A stretch of DNA of 64,000 bases. Origin: Fomitopsis serialis. Its lineage: Eukaryota; Basidiomycota; Agaricomycetes; Polyporales; Fomitopsidaceae. The notes beneath the pieces are model-generated. The model saw only the letters and a program-made list of their open reading frames with translations. It did no database searches and had not been told where the DNA came from. The number at the start of each line of letters is the position of its first letter. Positions within the stretch are counted from its first letter, which is position 1. The DNA is taken from contig NW_025954981.1 of the NCBI RefSeq assembly GCF_022376445.1, positions 408,111 through 472,110 of the forward strand, given 5' to 3'. Shown here one piece after another: positions 10,938 to 20,700 of the stretch. A program made the translations under genes and the position numbers.

Positions 10938-11917
10938 TGTGTAGCTCGGGAGTGGGATACCCCCGGGCGCGATGATGTTCAAGGGGTGGGGTGATCCGTT
11001 GCTTCGGGGTAGAGGTGACATGGGTGGATCGGAATATACTATGAGAGTGGAGGGGAGACGTGCCGGGGAGTGATCTCACAACGATGCCTCAGGCTCGCTG
11101 ACCTCGTCCTCGGTTCTCCAAGCCTCACAAATCCCTCTGTTTCCGACTCGTTCCTGGGACTCTGTCCTGCCTCGATCTTGACTTCGTTCCGAAGGTGTCT
11201 TACTCTCGCTCTGCAGTCACTACGCTTGCTGAGTTCATTCCGCGGTCGCCTCGTTCTCGTTCCGTGGTCGCCCTCCTTGTTCCGCAGGTTCCTGTGCTCG
11301 TTCCGCGAGCTCCTAAGCTAGCCCTGCTGATCCTCGTACTCGTTCCGCAAGCTCCTACGCTCATTCCGCGAGCTCCTATGCTCGTTCCGCGAGTTCCTAT
11401 GCTCGTTCCGCGAGCTCCTGAGCAAGTCCTGCTGATCCTTATACTCGTTCCGCGGGTCCTATGCTCGTTCCGCGAGGTCCTAGGCTCGTTCTGCAAATCC
11501 CTGTACTCGTTCCGCGAGTCCTTGTCCCCGATTACGTGGCGCTGCGTTCGTCCGAAAGATTCTTGATGGCCCGAGTAGATCACTGATGACCAACTCGGGG
11601 AGATGCCCTCAGCTCCAGAAATGTGATAAGAATGGGCGCGAGCCAGGCTCGCAGCCGTAGATTCGGAGTGGGGGAGAACTAAGGTATGTACCTGTCTTCG
11701 TGGCACTGTATGCCACGAAAGCTGACTAAGAGTATCTACTTGCTATATATGGTAAGTAATGCAAGATCGCACGAAGTCCATCAAGTACAGTAAGTTATAA
11801 GGTATCGGAGGGAACAATGAGAGCTCCCTGAGTGCTCGGAGGGGACAGTGATACTGTAAGAGCTCAGAATGAGGAATACACGTACTGTCCGGACCTATGT
11901 GGGGGGCACTCCCCACA
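10938..11917 (-). repeat. 3' LTR of the large element (left copy)
   Basis: 980-bp LTR beginning TGTGTAGC and ending CCCCACA as written on the plus strand. It differs from the right copy by about two substitutions and one base in a G run. It contains a 21-bp tandem array (about 11290-11530), a 9-bp-stem hairpin TTCGTGGCA/TGCCACGAA with a 5-nt loop (11697-11719), and a terminal palindrome, TGTGGGGGGCACTCCCCACA, at its right edge. Confidence 0.9.
11290..11530. repeat. 21-bp tandem repeats inside LTR
   Basis: Imperfect tandem copies of a 21-bp unit built on ATGCTCGTTCCGCGAGCTCC. Because 21 is divisible by three, both strands read as seven-residue peptide repeats (plus strand VPRAPML-like, minus strand RGTSIGA-like), so the open frames over the LTR are not evidence of a gene. 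The same array recurs in the right LTR at about 21367-21607. Confidence 0.75.
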
Positions 11918-11927
11918 TCTCCCCCTT
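11918..11927 (-). other. Polypurine tract of the large element
   Basis: On the minus strand this is AAGGGGGAGA, directly adjoining the 3' LTR. It is the expected primer site for plus-strand DNA synthesis and fixes the element's orientation as minus. Confidence 0.65.
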
Positions 11928-11975
11928 ACTCGAATTGTGACCGTCCCCGGTCACCTACTCCCGCAACAACACTGC

Positions 11976-12755
11976 CTAACCGAGAGCGATCCACTGCGAC
12001 ATGAATGACGCGAGTCCATCCGCTCGATCATCTTCTACGCCGCGTCCTCGAGTCGCGCCGAAACCGCGCGTGCGATGTTCGTCCCGGTCGACCCAGCCAC
12101 AGTCCCGGTTCGTCTCAGCAATCACCTCTGTGGCATATGGCAAGTACTTGAAGATCCAATGCCCGTTCTCGTCCAGATGGCCGCATCTGACTAGTTCATT
12201 GTTGCAGGCCTCTTCTGGCACGTTGGGCTTAGCTGACTCCAGAAGTAAGCAGTCGCCGAAGAGTCCAGATCCTTCTGCGTCGATTGCAGTGCCGAGCTGA
12301 CCACCAGGTCCAGCTTCTCTCTGCACCTCCCCCATACTTGGATCCATGCTCGACGGTCGCTCTCGTTCTGCTGGGCTTCGCATGGTGTGACCTCGAGCTG
12401 TCTCCAACCTGCGCACGAACCCACCGCGCAGCCGCTGGTCTGCCTCCGCGACTGCCTTCTTCGCTTTATCGCGTGGAAGAGACTCGATGATCCACTGTCC
12501 ACAGTCGTCGAGGTGGCAACAGCTAACCAGCTCGTTGTCCTGCTCTTCCTCCGGGATGCTGAGCTCGGTTGACTCCACAAGTAGGCACTCCGAGTCTTGT
12601 CGTCCCCGTTCTTCCGCGTCAATCACGCCGACCGACTGACCACTAGGTCTAGTTCCTCTCCGACCCCTCTCCGTACTCGAATCTGTGCCTTGCAGTCGCC
12701 CCCGTTTCGCTGGGCTTTGCGTCGTGTGCCCTCGAGTCCCACCTAACCTGCGCAT
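11976..12755 (-). CDS. Repetitive ORF C of LTR element
   Basis: Open frame of 259 codons made almost entirely of a repeated module of about 110 residues. The best conserved part is a 35-40-residue core around ELVSCCHLD-GQWI-LPRDKAK-AVAEADQRLRGG. It continues the C-terminus of the 1466-codon frame upstream, whose last residues end in the same module. The two are out of frame by one base at a five-C run (plus strand 12759-12763), where a sister repeat has one more base. So ORFs B and C were probably one reading frame. No known domain is recognised. Confidence 0.45.
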   Translation of the reverse strand: MRRLGGTRGHTTQSPAKRGRLQGTDSSTERGRRGTRPSGQSVGVIDAEERGRQDSECLLVESTELSIPEEEQDNELVSCCHLDDCGQWIIESLPRDKAKKAVAEADQRLRGGFVRRLETARGHTMRSPAERERPSSMDPSMGEVQREAGPGGQLGTAIDAEGSGLFGDCLLLESAKPNVPEEACNNELVRCGHLDENGHWIFKYLPYATEVIAETNRDCGWVDRDEHRTRGFGATRGRGVEDDRADGLASFMSQWIALG

Positions 12756-12960
12756 GAACCCCCGCGTAGCCGCTGATCGGCCTCTGCAACCGCATTCTTT
12801 GCCTTATCGCGTGGAAGGAACTCGACAAGCCACTGCCCATTCTCGTCAAGGTGGCAACAGCTCACCAGTTTGTCATTCCGCACTCCCTCCGGGATGTTGA
12901 GCTCAACGACCTGCACGAGCAGGCACCCTCCGAATCCCGGTTCCCCTGCGTCAGTCGCAC
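12000..12960 (-). repeat. About 330-bp tandem protein-coding module
   Basis: Three in-phase imperfect copies of a unit of about 110 codons. Each runs from an RGHT--SPA segment through CLLVES-ELNIPEE to C-HLDE-GQW---LPR and ends RLRGG. A fourth, more distant relative of the core (LVACWHIAEDGRRLWGYIPR) is encoded near 13310. Conservation is at the protein level, with the Cys-x-His pair and the Trp kept in the recognisable copies. Confidence 0.6.
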
Positions 12961-15900
12961 TGCCTGGCTCTGGCTGACCACCCGGTCCAGCTCCTCTCCG
13001 AGGATCCCCTCTACTCGGCTCCTTACTCTGTGGCCGGTCTCGGTTCGCAGGGCTGCGCGCGCTGAGGTCTCCGAGGTCAGCGACAGACCCGCGCTCTCTC
13101 AGCGTCAACTGCTCGTCGCTTTGCCTGTCTGAGATCGCTCCTCGGAGTTGCACGCGCTCGTGTACAAGGTATTGCGCCAGCCATTTGCTCCGCTCGGTAT
13201 CCTCGTCAACGGTGCGTATGCCGTCCTCTGGGATCCATTTGTCTGCCTGCTCAACTTCGCGCAGGGCGGCCTCGGCTTCGATTCGCGGAATGTACCCCCA
13301 TAACCGCCGCCCATCCTCCGCAATGTGCCAGCACGCCACCAGATCGTCCTCAGGTGTCGGCTCCTCCCCGTCGAACTCGCCAAAGTCTCCAAGTAGCCAC
13401 GTCTCAGGCTCCACGGGCCCATCTTCACTCGCGCTACTCTCGGGCTTGAGGGTGCCCACTCCGACATTAAGACCACCGGCGTCCGCGCTCCCTTGTCTTC
13501 CCAGCCATAACTCAACCGGTGCGTTCAGTTCACGGTCCGCAGCCTCGCGTCCGCAGCCTTGATCCCCTTTTCTCGGCTTAGAGCTCGCGCCCTCGCTGAT
13601 CTCACTGCCCGTGTGTCCGAGCCTGCCTGTCGCGTGTCCTCGCCAAGGTACGTTCGCTGAGTCCGCGAGCAGTACGGTTTCCTGGCTGATCTCGACCAAC
13701 CCTGTCTGTAGCGCCACATCGTGTTCGCCCTCCACCCCGTACCTGCTCGTCCGTTCGCGCCTGGAGTGCATGGCGTCCTTTGGCCCGCTCGGCGACCCTT
13801 CCACTGCAGCTATCCGTCTCATCCCCCTCCATGTCTCGCCACGGCCGGTACGTTCGTCAGCCCGCTCCTCCATATTCGGCTCGGCACTCGTGCCCTGGTA
13901 CGTCTTGCTGCCTGCATGCCCCCAGCTACGGCTGCTGCATTGTTGCCACGGTACGTCCGCGCGGCCCAGTAAGGATCCGCTCTGATGCTGGCTTATCTCG
14001 ACCAGGTTGACCTCCGAAACGGCCTCGAAATTGCCGTCCTGTGCTCGCCTGCCCATTCCCTCACACTTTGCACGTTCGTTCTCTCCTGGCTCGCGCGGTA
14101 CTGTCCTTGCTCGGTCCCGTCGTCTCGTTGGCTCCCGCGTCTCGCTTTGTCGCGCGTGTTCATCTGCTAACTCGGGCTCCCCACTACTCAGCTGGAAGCT
14201 CGCGAGCTGGTTCACGTCACCGTGAGCTCGTACATGCCCCTCTCCCGCTTCGACGAATCCTGCTTGAGGTCCCAGCTCTTGCCCGTCCGATTCCGCGATA
14301 GCCTGCGCATCATCCCTCGCCACCGTTACGTGTCGTCCCCTTGGTGTGTCCGGTGAGCCCACCAGTCCTTCGGCTACCTTGGTCCCGAACGAGTTCACCT
14401 GTAGAACTGTCGCCCCATCCCCGTCATGCGCGCACTTGCCCTTTCTCTCGCGCCCGACACGTCCGCTCTCTCCCGATATGCGTGCTGACGGCTCGGCTGC
14501 ACCCTGCGACTCTGCCGCTCTGAATATCGCGGCCTGGTCCGTGTCTTCCTGTGTTTGCGTCAACTCGTCCGCCGCGGAGCGGTCCAGAGGTACGTCTATG
14601 CGGTCCATGCGAGCCCCGGTTAACTCGTCCACCTCGACCAGAGCAACACAATCACCGTCCTGCGTGTACTCCGCCATTCTCTCCCATTCGACACGTCCGC
14701 TCTCTCCTGGCTTCTGCACGCGATCCCGTGGTCTCACTACCTCCCTTGTCTCGCTACGCTCCGCGTGTTCATCGGCTAGCTCAGCCTCCCCATTACTCGG
14801 CAGCAAGCTCGCGCCCTGGTCCATCTCCCCGTGCGCCCGTGCAAGCCCGTCCGCTATCAATGGTTCCCAGGGTCTGTCGCTTTCTTGCCCAATCTGTCCC
14901 TCTTCGCGTTGCCTTTGCAGGGATGTTCCTGAGTTAGCTAGCCCCCTTGACGGTAGGATATCGCAATGATCGATACGCTCGCGAGTCATCACCCCCGTAC
15001 TCAGCTCCAAGCTTGCGCCCCAGCACTGCACACTCCCCTCGTAGGCATTTCCCCTCGCGACGTCCTCGGAGTCGTCTCGTCCCTGCTCACGCTCCTTGCG
15101 TAGACCATCCTCCGCGCGCCTCTCGACTTCGTCTCGCTGCCGCACGATGTCCCTAGATGCGTACCCTGACACGTCACGGCCTGTCGCTTCCACGTCCGCC
15201 TCGACTCGGCCACTGGTCCCCCTCCCGCTCGGTAAGTGCCGCTCGTCGCCATCGGATCGTCCAACCACGGTGCCCGCCCTTCCCTCGTCTAGACTCGTTG
15301 CTGGCTCCCCGTCCTGATGTAGGTGGTCTTCCTCCTCGGACTCGGCTTGGTCGTCCCACGGTTCCAGCCCTTCAAGTTGTAACTCGTGGGCACTCGCGTC
15401 GGCATCGAAGTCGTCGCCTAGCTCGCCACCGCTCGCCGCTTCCGAGAGGACCGACCCCGACCATCCGCCTTCCGATACCTGCGCCTTGTTTGTTGAATCC
15501 CCATGGTCCTGGCTTTGGTTGCTGTCGACACCGATGTGGGGGTCTACCACTGCTACACGGCGCCGGACGTATCCGTTCTTCGCATGTATGCCGGCCCGCT
15601 GCATCCTTGACTCGCCTGACCTCGCCTCGTCGCACGCCGATGGTATTCCCGGTTTGACTCGAAGTACCATAGTCCCCACCGCATCGCCGCACTCGGTGTC
15701 CCGGTGAACCGACTCCGCGTCCCCCTTAATCGGTCCGAGACCTCGCCACTCGTTATCCTCGCCACCGGGTAAACCGACGCTTCCCTCCGCAACGACCTCG
15801 GGCTCAACTCCTACACACAGCCTGCGGTCTCCCTTCTTCCGTCTGCGCCGCGCTTGATCGATCCGCTCATTCTCCGTGGCCCTGGTTCGGTCTTCTACAT

Positions 15901-17143
15901 CACTCGTGACGCCACTGACTTCCGTCCTCCGTAGACTCTGATACTCGCTAGCCTCGGTCCTCCCATTCTCCGGTCCCCAGGCCTCGTACCGTGCCGCGGA
16001 TCGCCAAGCCGCGGTCGGTCCCACCGAGCACCCCACAACGCAAATCCCAATCACTATAGAGAGACGCCAGAAGACGCGCACCACGCCCATGACCCGGGAG
16101 GCCACCGTCCCGCTAACGACCCATCCAGACCATAGCTCAGCCACGCCAGGAGTCGTCACGCCAAGGTTCTTGTTCAGCCACGAATACCTGTCGATTTTCT
16201 CCCCGACCTCACCGCGCTTGTCCTCGAGGATCCTGAATCTCGTCTCCGGAAGCTCCGATATGTATATTGAGCTGTCCGTCGTACCGACCCTCCTGGCATG
16301 CCCGTTCTCGTCCTTGATATGCGCGGTCCATCTGTGCGCACTCGTCTGGTCTGCGCCCTGTCGCTGTACATCTGGGTGGTAGATTACTCCAGCTTCTCGT
16401 CTTGTGGACTCCGTGGACTCTTCTGTCTCCCCTCGTTCCCTCCGGCCAGGCATGACCTCGAAGCTCCAGCGAGTTCGCTCGATGCTTGCACTCGACACGG
16501 TTCGACTGTCCGTCTTCTCGCTCCTGTCCTCTGTCCTCTGATCTCCCCGGTTCCCTCTGTGCTGAGTACCTCGCTCGCCTAGCCACACGTCCGCCCAATC
16601 CGCGTCCGCGCGCCCTCGGTCTTGAGAGTCGCTCGCAGTTCCTTCCGCGACGTGGTTACAGGCAATCGCGGTGAGTCTCGCACTTCGCCGCGTAAATCCT
16701 CCCATTGACCTGTGTCCGGACGTCCGCGTTCCTTCCGCTCGCTCCTCCCGTACCTCCCGTGGGCCGACTGAGTCCGCAACCTCCATCCCTGAGCTCGCCC
16801 GTGCCGTACCCGCAACTGCTCGGCTGTCCTCGCTCTCGCTCCCATACTCGTGTCCCGTCTGGCTAGACAGAACTTGCTGGCTCGCCGTGGCTTCCAAATG
16901 CGCGTGCCCTGACTCTCCCGTGGGCATGATGGATCTGCTCGTCCGTTTGTCGTAGGTAGCCCCGTAATAGATGCTCTTCCCTTCGGCCCTCCGCGTAACT
17001 CGAGCTTGAATCCCTGTATGCGCGTCCTCGATACGTCCCATCATGTCCCGCTGTACCTCTGAGTGCCAGTTGCCCTCGCTCCTCCGCTGGCCCTGGTCAC
17101 TCACAGCCGGCCTTAACTCCGCGTCATGTCGACCCTCTCCCAC
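12743..17143 (-). CDS. Giant repetitive ORF B of LTR element, unknown function
   Basis: Uninterrupted frame of 1466 codons, very rich in Glu, Arg, Gly, Asp and Ser, with no recognisable gag, pol or env domain. Around residues 345-385 there is one strongly hydrophobic stretch (for example FWRLSIVIGICVVGCSVGP) that could span a membrane. The centre contains imperfect repeats of about 100 residues marked by LVEISQ, ADVPW and ELADEHA-RSETRE. The C-terminus contains the ELVSCCHLDENGQW module that continues in ORF C. A further frame (192 codons, 17113-17691) overlaps its start and links it to ORF A. Such a frame is too long for chance at this base composition unless strand bias maintains it. In-phase repeats argue for past coding, but function is unknown. 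Confidence 0.5.
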   Translation of the reverse strand: MGEGRHDAELRPAVSDQGQRRSEGNWHSEVQRDMMGRIEDAHTGIQARVTRRAEGKSIYYGATYDKRTSRSIMPTGESGHAHLEATASQQVLSSQTGHEYGSESEDSRAVAGTARASSGMEVADSVGPREVREERAEGTRTSGHRSMGGFTRRSARLTAIACNHVAEGTASDSQDRGRADADWADVWLGERGTQHRGNRGDQRTEDRSEKTDSRTVSSASIERTRWSFEVMPGRRERGETEESTESTRREAGVIYHPDVQRQGADQTSAHRWTAHIKDENGHARRVGTTDSSIYISELPETRFRILEDKRGEVGEKIDRYSWLNKNLGVTTPGVAELWSGWVVSGTVASRVMGVVRVFWRLSIVIGICVVGCSVGPTAAWRSAARYEAWGPENGRTEASEYQSLRRTEVSGVTSDVEDRTRATENERIDQARRRRKKGDRRLCVGVEPEVVAEGSVGLPGGEDNEWRGLGPIKGDAESVHRDTECGDAVGTMVLRVKPGIPSACDEARSGESRMQRAGIHAKNGYVRRRVAVVDPHIGVDSNQSQDHGDSTNKAQVSEGGWSGSVLSEAASGGELGDDFDADASAHELQLEGLEPWDDQAESEEEDHLHQDGEPATSLDEGRAGTVVGRSDGDERHLPSGRGTSGRVEADVEATGRDVSGYASRDIVRQRDEVERRAEDGLRKEREQGRDDSEDVARGNAYEGSVQCWGASLELSTGVMTRERIDHCDILPSRGLANSGTSLQRQREEGQIGQESDRPWEPLIADGLARAHGEMDQGASLLPSNGEAELADEHAERSETREVVRPRDRVQKPGESGRVEWERMAEYTQDGDCVALVEVDELTGARMDRIDVPLDRSAADELTQTQEDTDQAAIFRAAESQGAAEPSARISGESGRVGRERKGKCAHDGDGATVLQVNSFGTKVAEGLVGSPDTPRGRHVTVARDDAQAIAESDGQELGPQAGFVEAGEGHVRAHGDVNQLASFQLSSGEPELADEHARQSETREPTRRRDRARTVPREPGENERAKCEGMGRRAQDGNFEAVSEVNLVEISQHQSGSLLGRADVPWQQCSSRSWGHAGSKTYQGTSAEPNMEERADERTGRGETWRGMRRIAAVEGSPSGPKDAMHSRRERTSRYGVEGEHDVALQTGLVEISQETVLLADSANVPWRGHATGRLGHTGSEISEGASSKPRKGDQGCGREAADRELNAPVELWLGRQGSADAGGLNVGVGTLKPESSASEDGPVEPETWLLGDFGEFDGEEPTPEDDLVACWHIAEDGRRLWGYIPRIEAEAALREVEQADKWIPEDGIRTVDEDTERSKWLAQYLVHERVQLRGAISDRQSDEQLTLRERGSVADLGDLSARSPANRDRPQSKEPSRGDPRRGAGPGGQPEPGSATDAGEPGFGGCLLVQVVELNIPEGVRNDKLVSCCHLDENGQWLVEFLPRDKAKNAVAEADQRLRGGSCAG

Positions 17144-17691
17144 TTCCGATCCTTGTGGACGCCAGCTCCCTTGCCCTCCTCCTTGGATCGCGTCGGAAGG
17201 GATGTTGTCCCCAATGAAGCCTCCCGTACGCGTACCGTCTCCTTCCGCGCGAATACGATGGCCCAGGCCCGCGAGAACAACGGTCCCGCGAGCCAGCGAC
17301 TGGTGGTGAGGGCGTTGTCGGGGTTTCCAGCTTCTGTCGACACTCGTCCGAACCTTGACGTTCCTTCCGCGTCCTGCTGCCTTGCCTCCGAGCTACCATT
17401 CCGCCCTGCAATGCTCCGTCTCACCGTTCTCCTAAACTCGTCCTGTTCCCTCCGTAACGCGCCGTACTCGAAGCTCATCCATTCCGTGTCCGTCGCTAAA
17501 CTCTCGGTGCTATCCCTCCCATTTCCGCATGCTGTTCGTTCCGATGCAACGCACTGGTGTGAGTCGCGATCCCAGCTCGCCTGCCTCGTCGATTCTTGCG
17601 TTGCCAGTGGGACAGGTCCGTGAGTGAGCGTTCCCTCCGACGACGAGTTTGCGATCGCCGGGTCCGTCGGCGGACACTTGAGTAGATGCAT
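17113..17691 (-). CDS. Linking ORF between ORFs A and B
   Basis: 192-codon frame that fills the gap between ORF A (ends 17724) and ORF B (starts 17143) in the third phase. Composition matches its neighbours (Ser/Glu/Arg-rich). No domain is recognised. It is best read as part of one ancestral reading frame of roughly 3,000 codons broken by single-base shifts. Confidence 0.35.
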   Translation of the reverse strand: MHLLKCPPTDPAIANSSSEGTLTHGPVPLATQESTRQASWDRDSHQCVASERTACGNGRDSTESLATDTEWMSFEYGALRREQDEFRRTVRRSIAGRNGSSEARQQDAEGTSRFGRVSTEAGNPDNALTTSRWLAGPLFSRAWAIVFARKETVRVREASLGTTSLPTRSKEEGKGAGVHKDRKWERVDMTRS

Positions 17692-17723
17692 GTCGATCCG
17701 CCGACCTGCTGTGTCGCGTTCGT

Positions 17724-20700
17724 TCAGTCGCGAGTCTTCCGGTAACTCACTTGTGCCGAGACTCGCCCGTCTCTCGCCCTCTCAGGTTGACCTCGCTCGT
17801 CTGCGCGATGCTCCGAGAACGCGTGGGTACTCGACGCACCACGGAATCGCTGGCTACGAGCGTTCGCTTCACGTCGATCTGGGTCTACTGGGTCTTGAAC
17901 CTCACGCGCCGTTTCCTTCGAGCCCGATCTTGCCATGGGGTGACCGTGGACCGCCGCTAGGGTTCTCGCGCACTTCCAGAGGAAAACATGCCCAAAAGGG
18001 CGACTAGTATTGACGAGACGCGGGAGTGGAGAGAATGTACGTGCCGACTCAGCGACCTGAGCGACCAGCGACGCGCCAGTAGGCTGTGCAGACCGTGGTT
18101 CCGGCGCTTGGGCGATCATCCCTCGCCTGAGTCCTCTCTCCACCGACTCTCCCTGTAACTGCTTGCGGTCTTCGCTCCGGATCTTGTCGTACTTCCTCTC
18201 GTCCATCGCGACCCTGGTTCCTCGTTGAACCCTCGCCAGGTCAGCATGCTCCCATTCGCAGTCGTGTCCATCCTCGCCCCGTTGCCCGCCCGGAAGTGGC
18301 GCGCCCTCAACTCCGAGCTCAGATGCGCTCGTCGCGTGCTCCTGCACATGCAAGACAGTTTTCGCGGAGGGAGATGAACGTCCGGGGTACGCATAATCGG
18401 TGGAGGAGATCCCATAGGTGAGCGTAATCTCTGTTGCTCGAATAACGACCCGTCTGAACGCCTGTGCTTGTCGCTTCTGCTGCTTGCGCGTATCAAGCTC
18501 TTCCGCCGTCACGCTATCCCGCCCTACGGTATCTTGCCAGATGTCGGACGCGTGCGTCGCCTCCGTCTGCATGCATAGTGTGCCTCGTGGAGTTGATATG
18601 AGGCTTGAGTCGACTCGCGAGGAGGGTGGATAGCTTGTCATGGGACTTCTGCCGGTACGTCTGTCCTTTAGCGCTGTTATCGCGACCCGCCTAGTTGCCC
18701 GTAACATCTGTTCAGCTCGCTGGTACAGCCGCGGCCAGTCGTTTCCGGTTTTGAAGACTCGTCTTGCCGCCGCCAGGAACTCGCCGACCTCCTTCTGTTC
18801 CTTACTGCACGCGCTAATGGCTGCGCTTGAAGCCTCACCGCCCGCCATCCTCTTCTCGTCACTGCCTAGCTCGCCGTCGAAATCCCGGCCTTGCGCAATG
18901 CCCGTCGTAGCTAGGTCCATGCATGCAAACCCCGCCCGCCGTGAGTTTCTCGCCCGTGGTCTTGGCTCGTCTCGCTCGCTCGACGCCCCGCCTGGGCCGC
19001 GTCCAGGAGCCCCCATTCTCTCGTCGTCCTCTCGTTCGATGTCGCTTACATTCGAGTACTCATAGGTCCGCACATGGTCGACTAGGTACGGCACATCCGT
19101 TCCTCCTCGATCTCCTCGCGTCGGACCCAGTACCTCGCTGAACGGGCTCCTGTGTCGGCGACCGACCACTGCAAGACACGCGTCGCTCCCAGCGATTTCA
19201 CCGGTGAGTCTAACCTCCGTAATCACTTCTCGCGCCCGTCCTGATGCTCGCGTTTCAGTTCCCGTTCCCTCCTCCGGCCGTGAGTAATCGTCTTCGACCG
19301 TGAGGACTCGTCTCGGCGCCGCCAGCAGATTCCCGACCTCTTCCTCTATCTCCGCGCCGTGGTGGTGCGTCTTGTACTCACGGTGGTCGATTGTGTACGT
19401 CTCAGTCGCGGTCTGCACCTTGGCTAATGGCGCCTGCTCGCTCGCCTCCCGTGCGTGCCCCTCTTGCTTGCGCAAATCCTCGCCTCCGATGCTGGCGTCA
19501 CTCGTTGGCCCTGATCCCTGGATCCTCTGCTCGCGTGCTCGGTTACTCGCTGGACTCCAGGTCCTGCAGGTCCGACGCTCGCTCCGGCTCTTGTAGCTCG
19601 CAGTTTTCAGCATCCCGAGGCTGATCGTCGCTCGACAGGCTCCGCCCTCCGAAGTCGCTCGCTCATCTCCCTTCGTGACGCACTCGTACAGGCCCAACAA
19701 GCTCGACGGATATACTGATTCTAGCGGAGCACATTGCTCGTCCCGCCATCCACTCGTCGCTATGGGGCTCTGACTTCGTTCGGATCCGCCCGCCGGGTGC
19801 GTCTTCTCTTGCTCCTGGCTCGTGGTACTGATGCCTAGTTCTGAAGGTGCTGATTCGCTTAACCACTTCTGTAAGCTGGCGGGTCCCCTTCCCATGCACA
19901 TGTCGACTCCGGGCTGGGACATTGTTCCCGTTATACGTGACGTGTTGCAGAAGGATTCGTCGAGTAGGGGCAAACCACCGCCTGTCGTAGCCATAGACAT
20001 CTGTGTCATAGAGCTCGCATTACCCACATACAGCTCCCAGCCACTTCGTCTATTCATCGCGTGTCGCCCCCGCGAACCGGCACTTCCTCCTCTGCGCGTG
20101 CCTTCGAATCCGAGCACTTGCTCGTGGGTGCTTAAACTGTCGCTGCTAGTGTTCGTCCCGGGTCTCGTCGGCGTGGTCAGGCCCTCATACTGGGTAGCTC
20201 CGTCATGTTTCCTCGCCGTGAGACTTGCTACTCCACTCCAGAAGTTGCGAAGTGCGAGTGAGCTGCCTCGGTGAACATGCGAGCGTACGGTGACGTGGGT
20301 GTCCGGGTCGACTGTCCTGCTAGTACCGCGAGAAGCGTCCTCGGCTACTACGAAATCGCTGCCCGTACGCACAAGAACTCGCTCCTGTATGCGTGTCGTC
20401 GTCTCCCGTCTCTGTCCGTCCGCGGCAATGCTCGCGCATGTGGCTGGTCGAGTCTCGTGGACGCCGTGGTTCCGTATCTGCATGGATTGGGCGATAGTGT
20501 CGCTTGCGACGAGTGTGTGCATCGCGAGATGGTCGTCCCATGCATGTGCCGTAACTGGCTCGGAGTTCACGGTCGCGCGTCCCGTAGCTTGCTCGTAGGT
20601 CTGGGTTGTAGATGCTGAGGCCATGAAGAGGCGGTCGAGTGCGTACGTGCCGTCGTCTCCAAGACAGCCAGTCGCCGACTCCGTGATAGACCTGAACCGT

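Noticed and set aside
10846..11706. Open frames across the LTR (for example 123 and 168 codons) as genes
   Set aside because: They arise from a 21-bp repeat that keeps any phase open; both LTR copies show the same on both strands.
12743..17143. Reading the giant ORF as a retroviral-like envelope because of its hydrophobic segment
   Set aside because: Only one hydrophobic stretch, no signal peptide, cleavage site or envelope-like Cys pattern; composition is otherwise highly charged.
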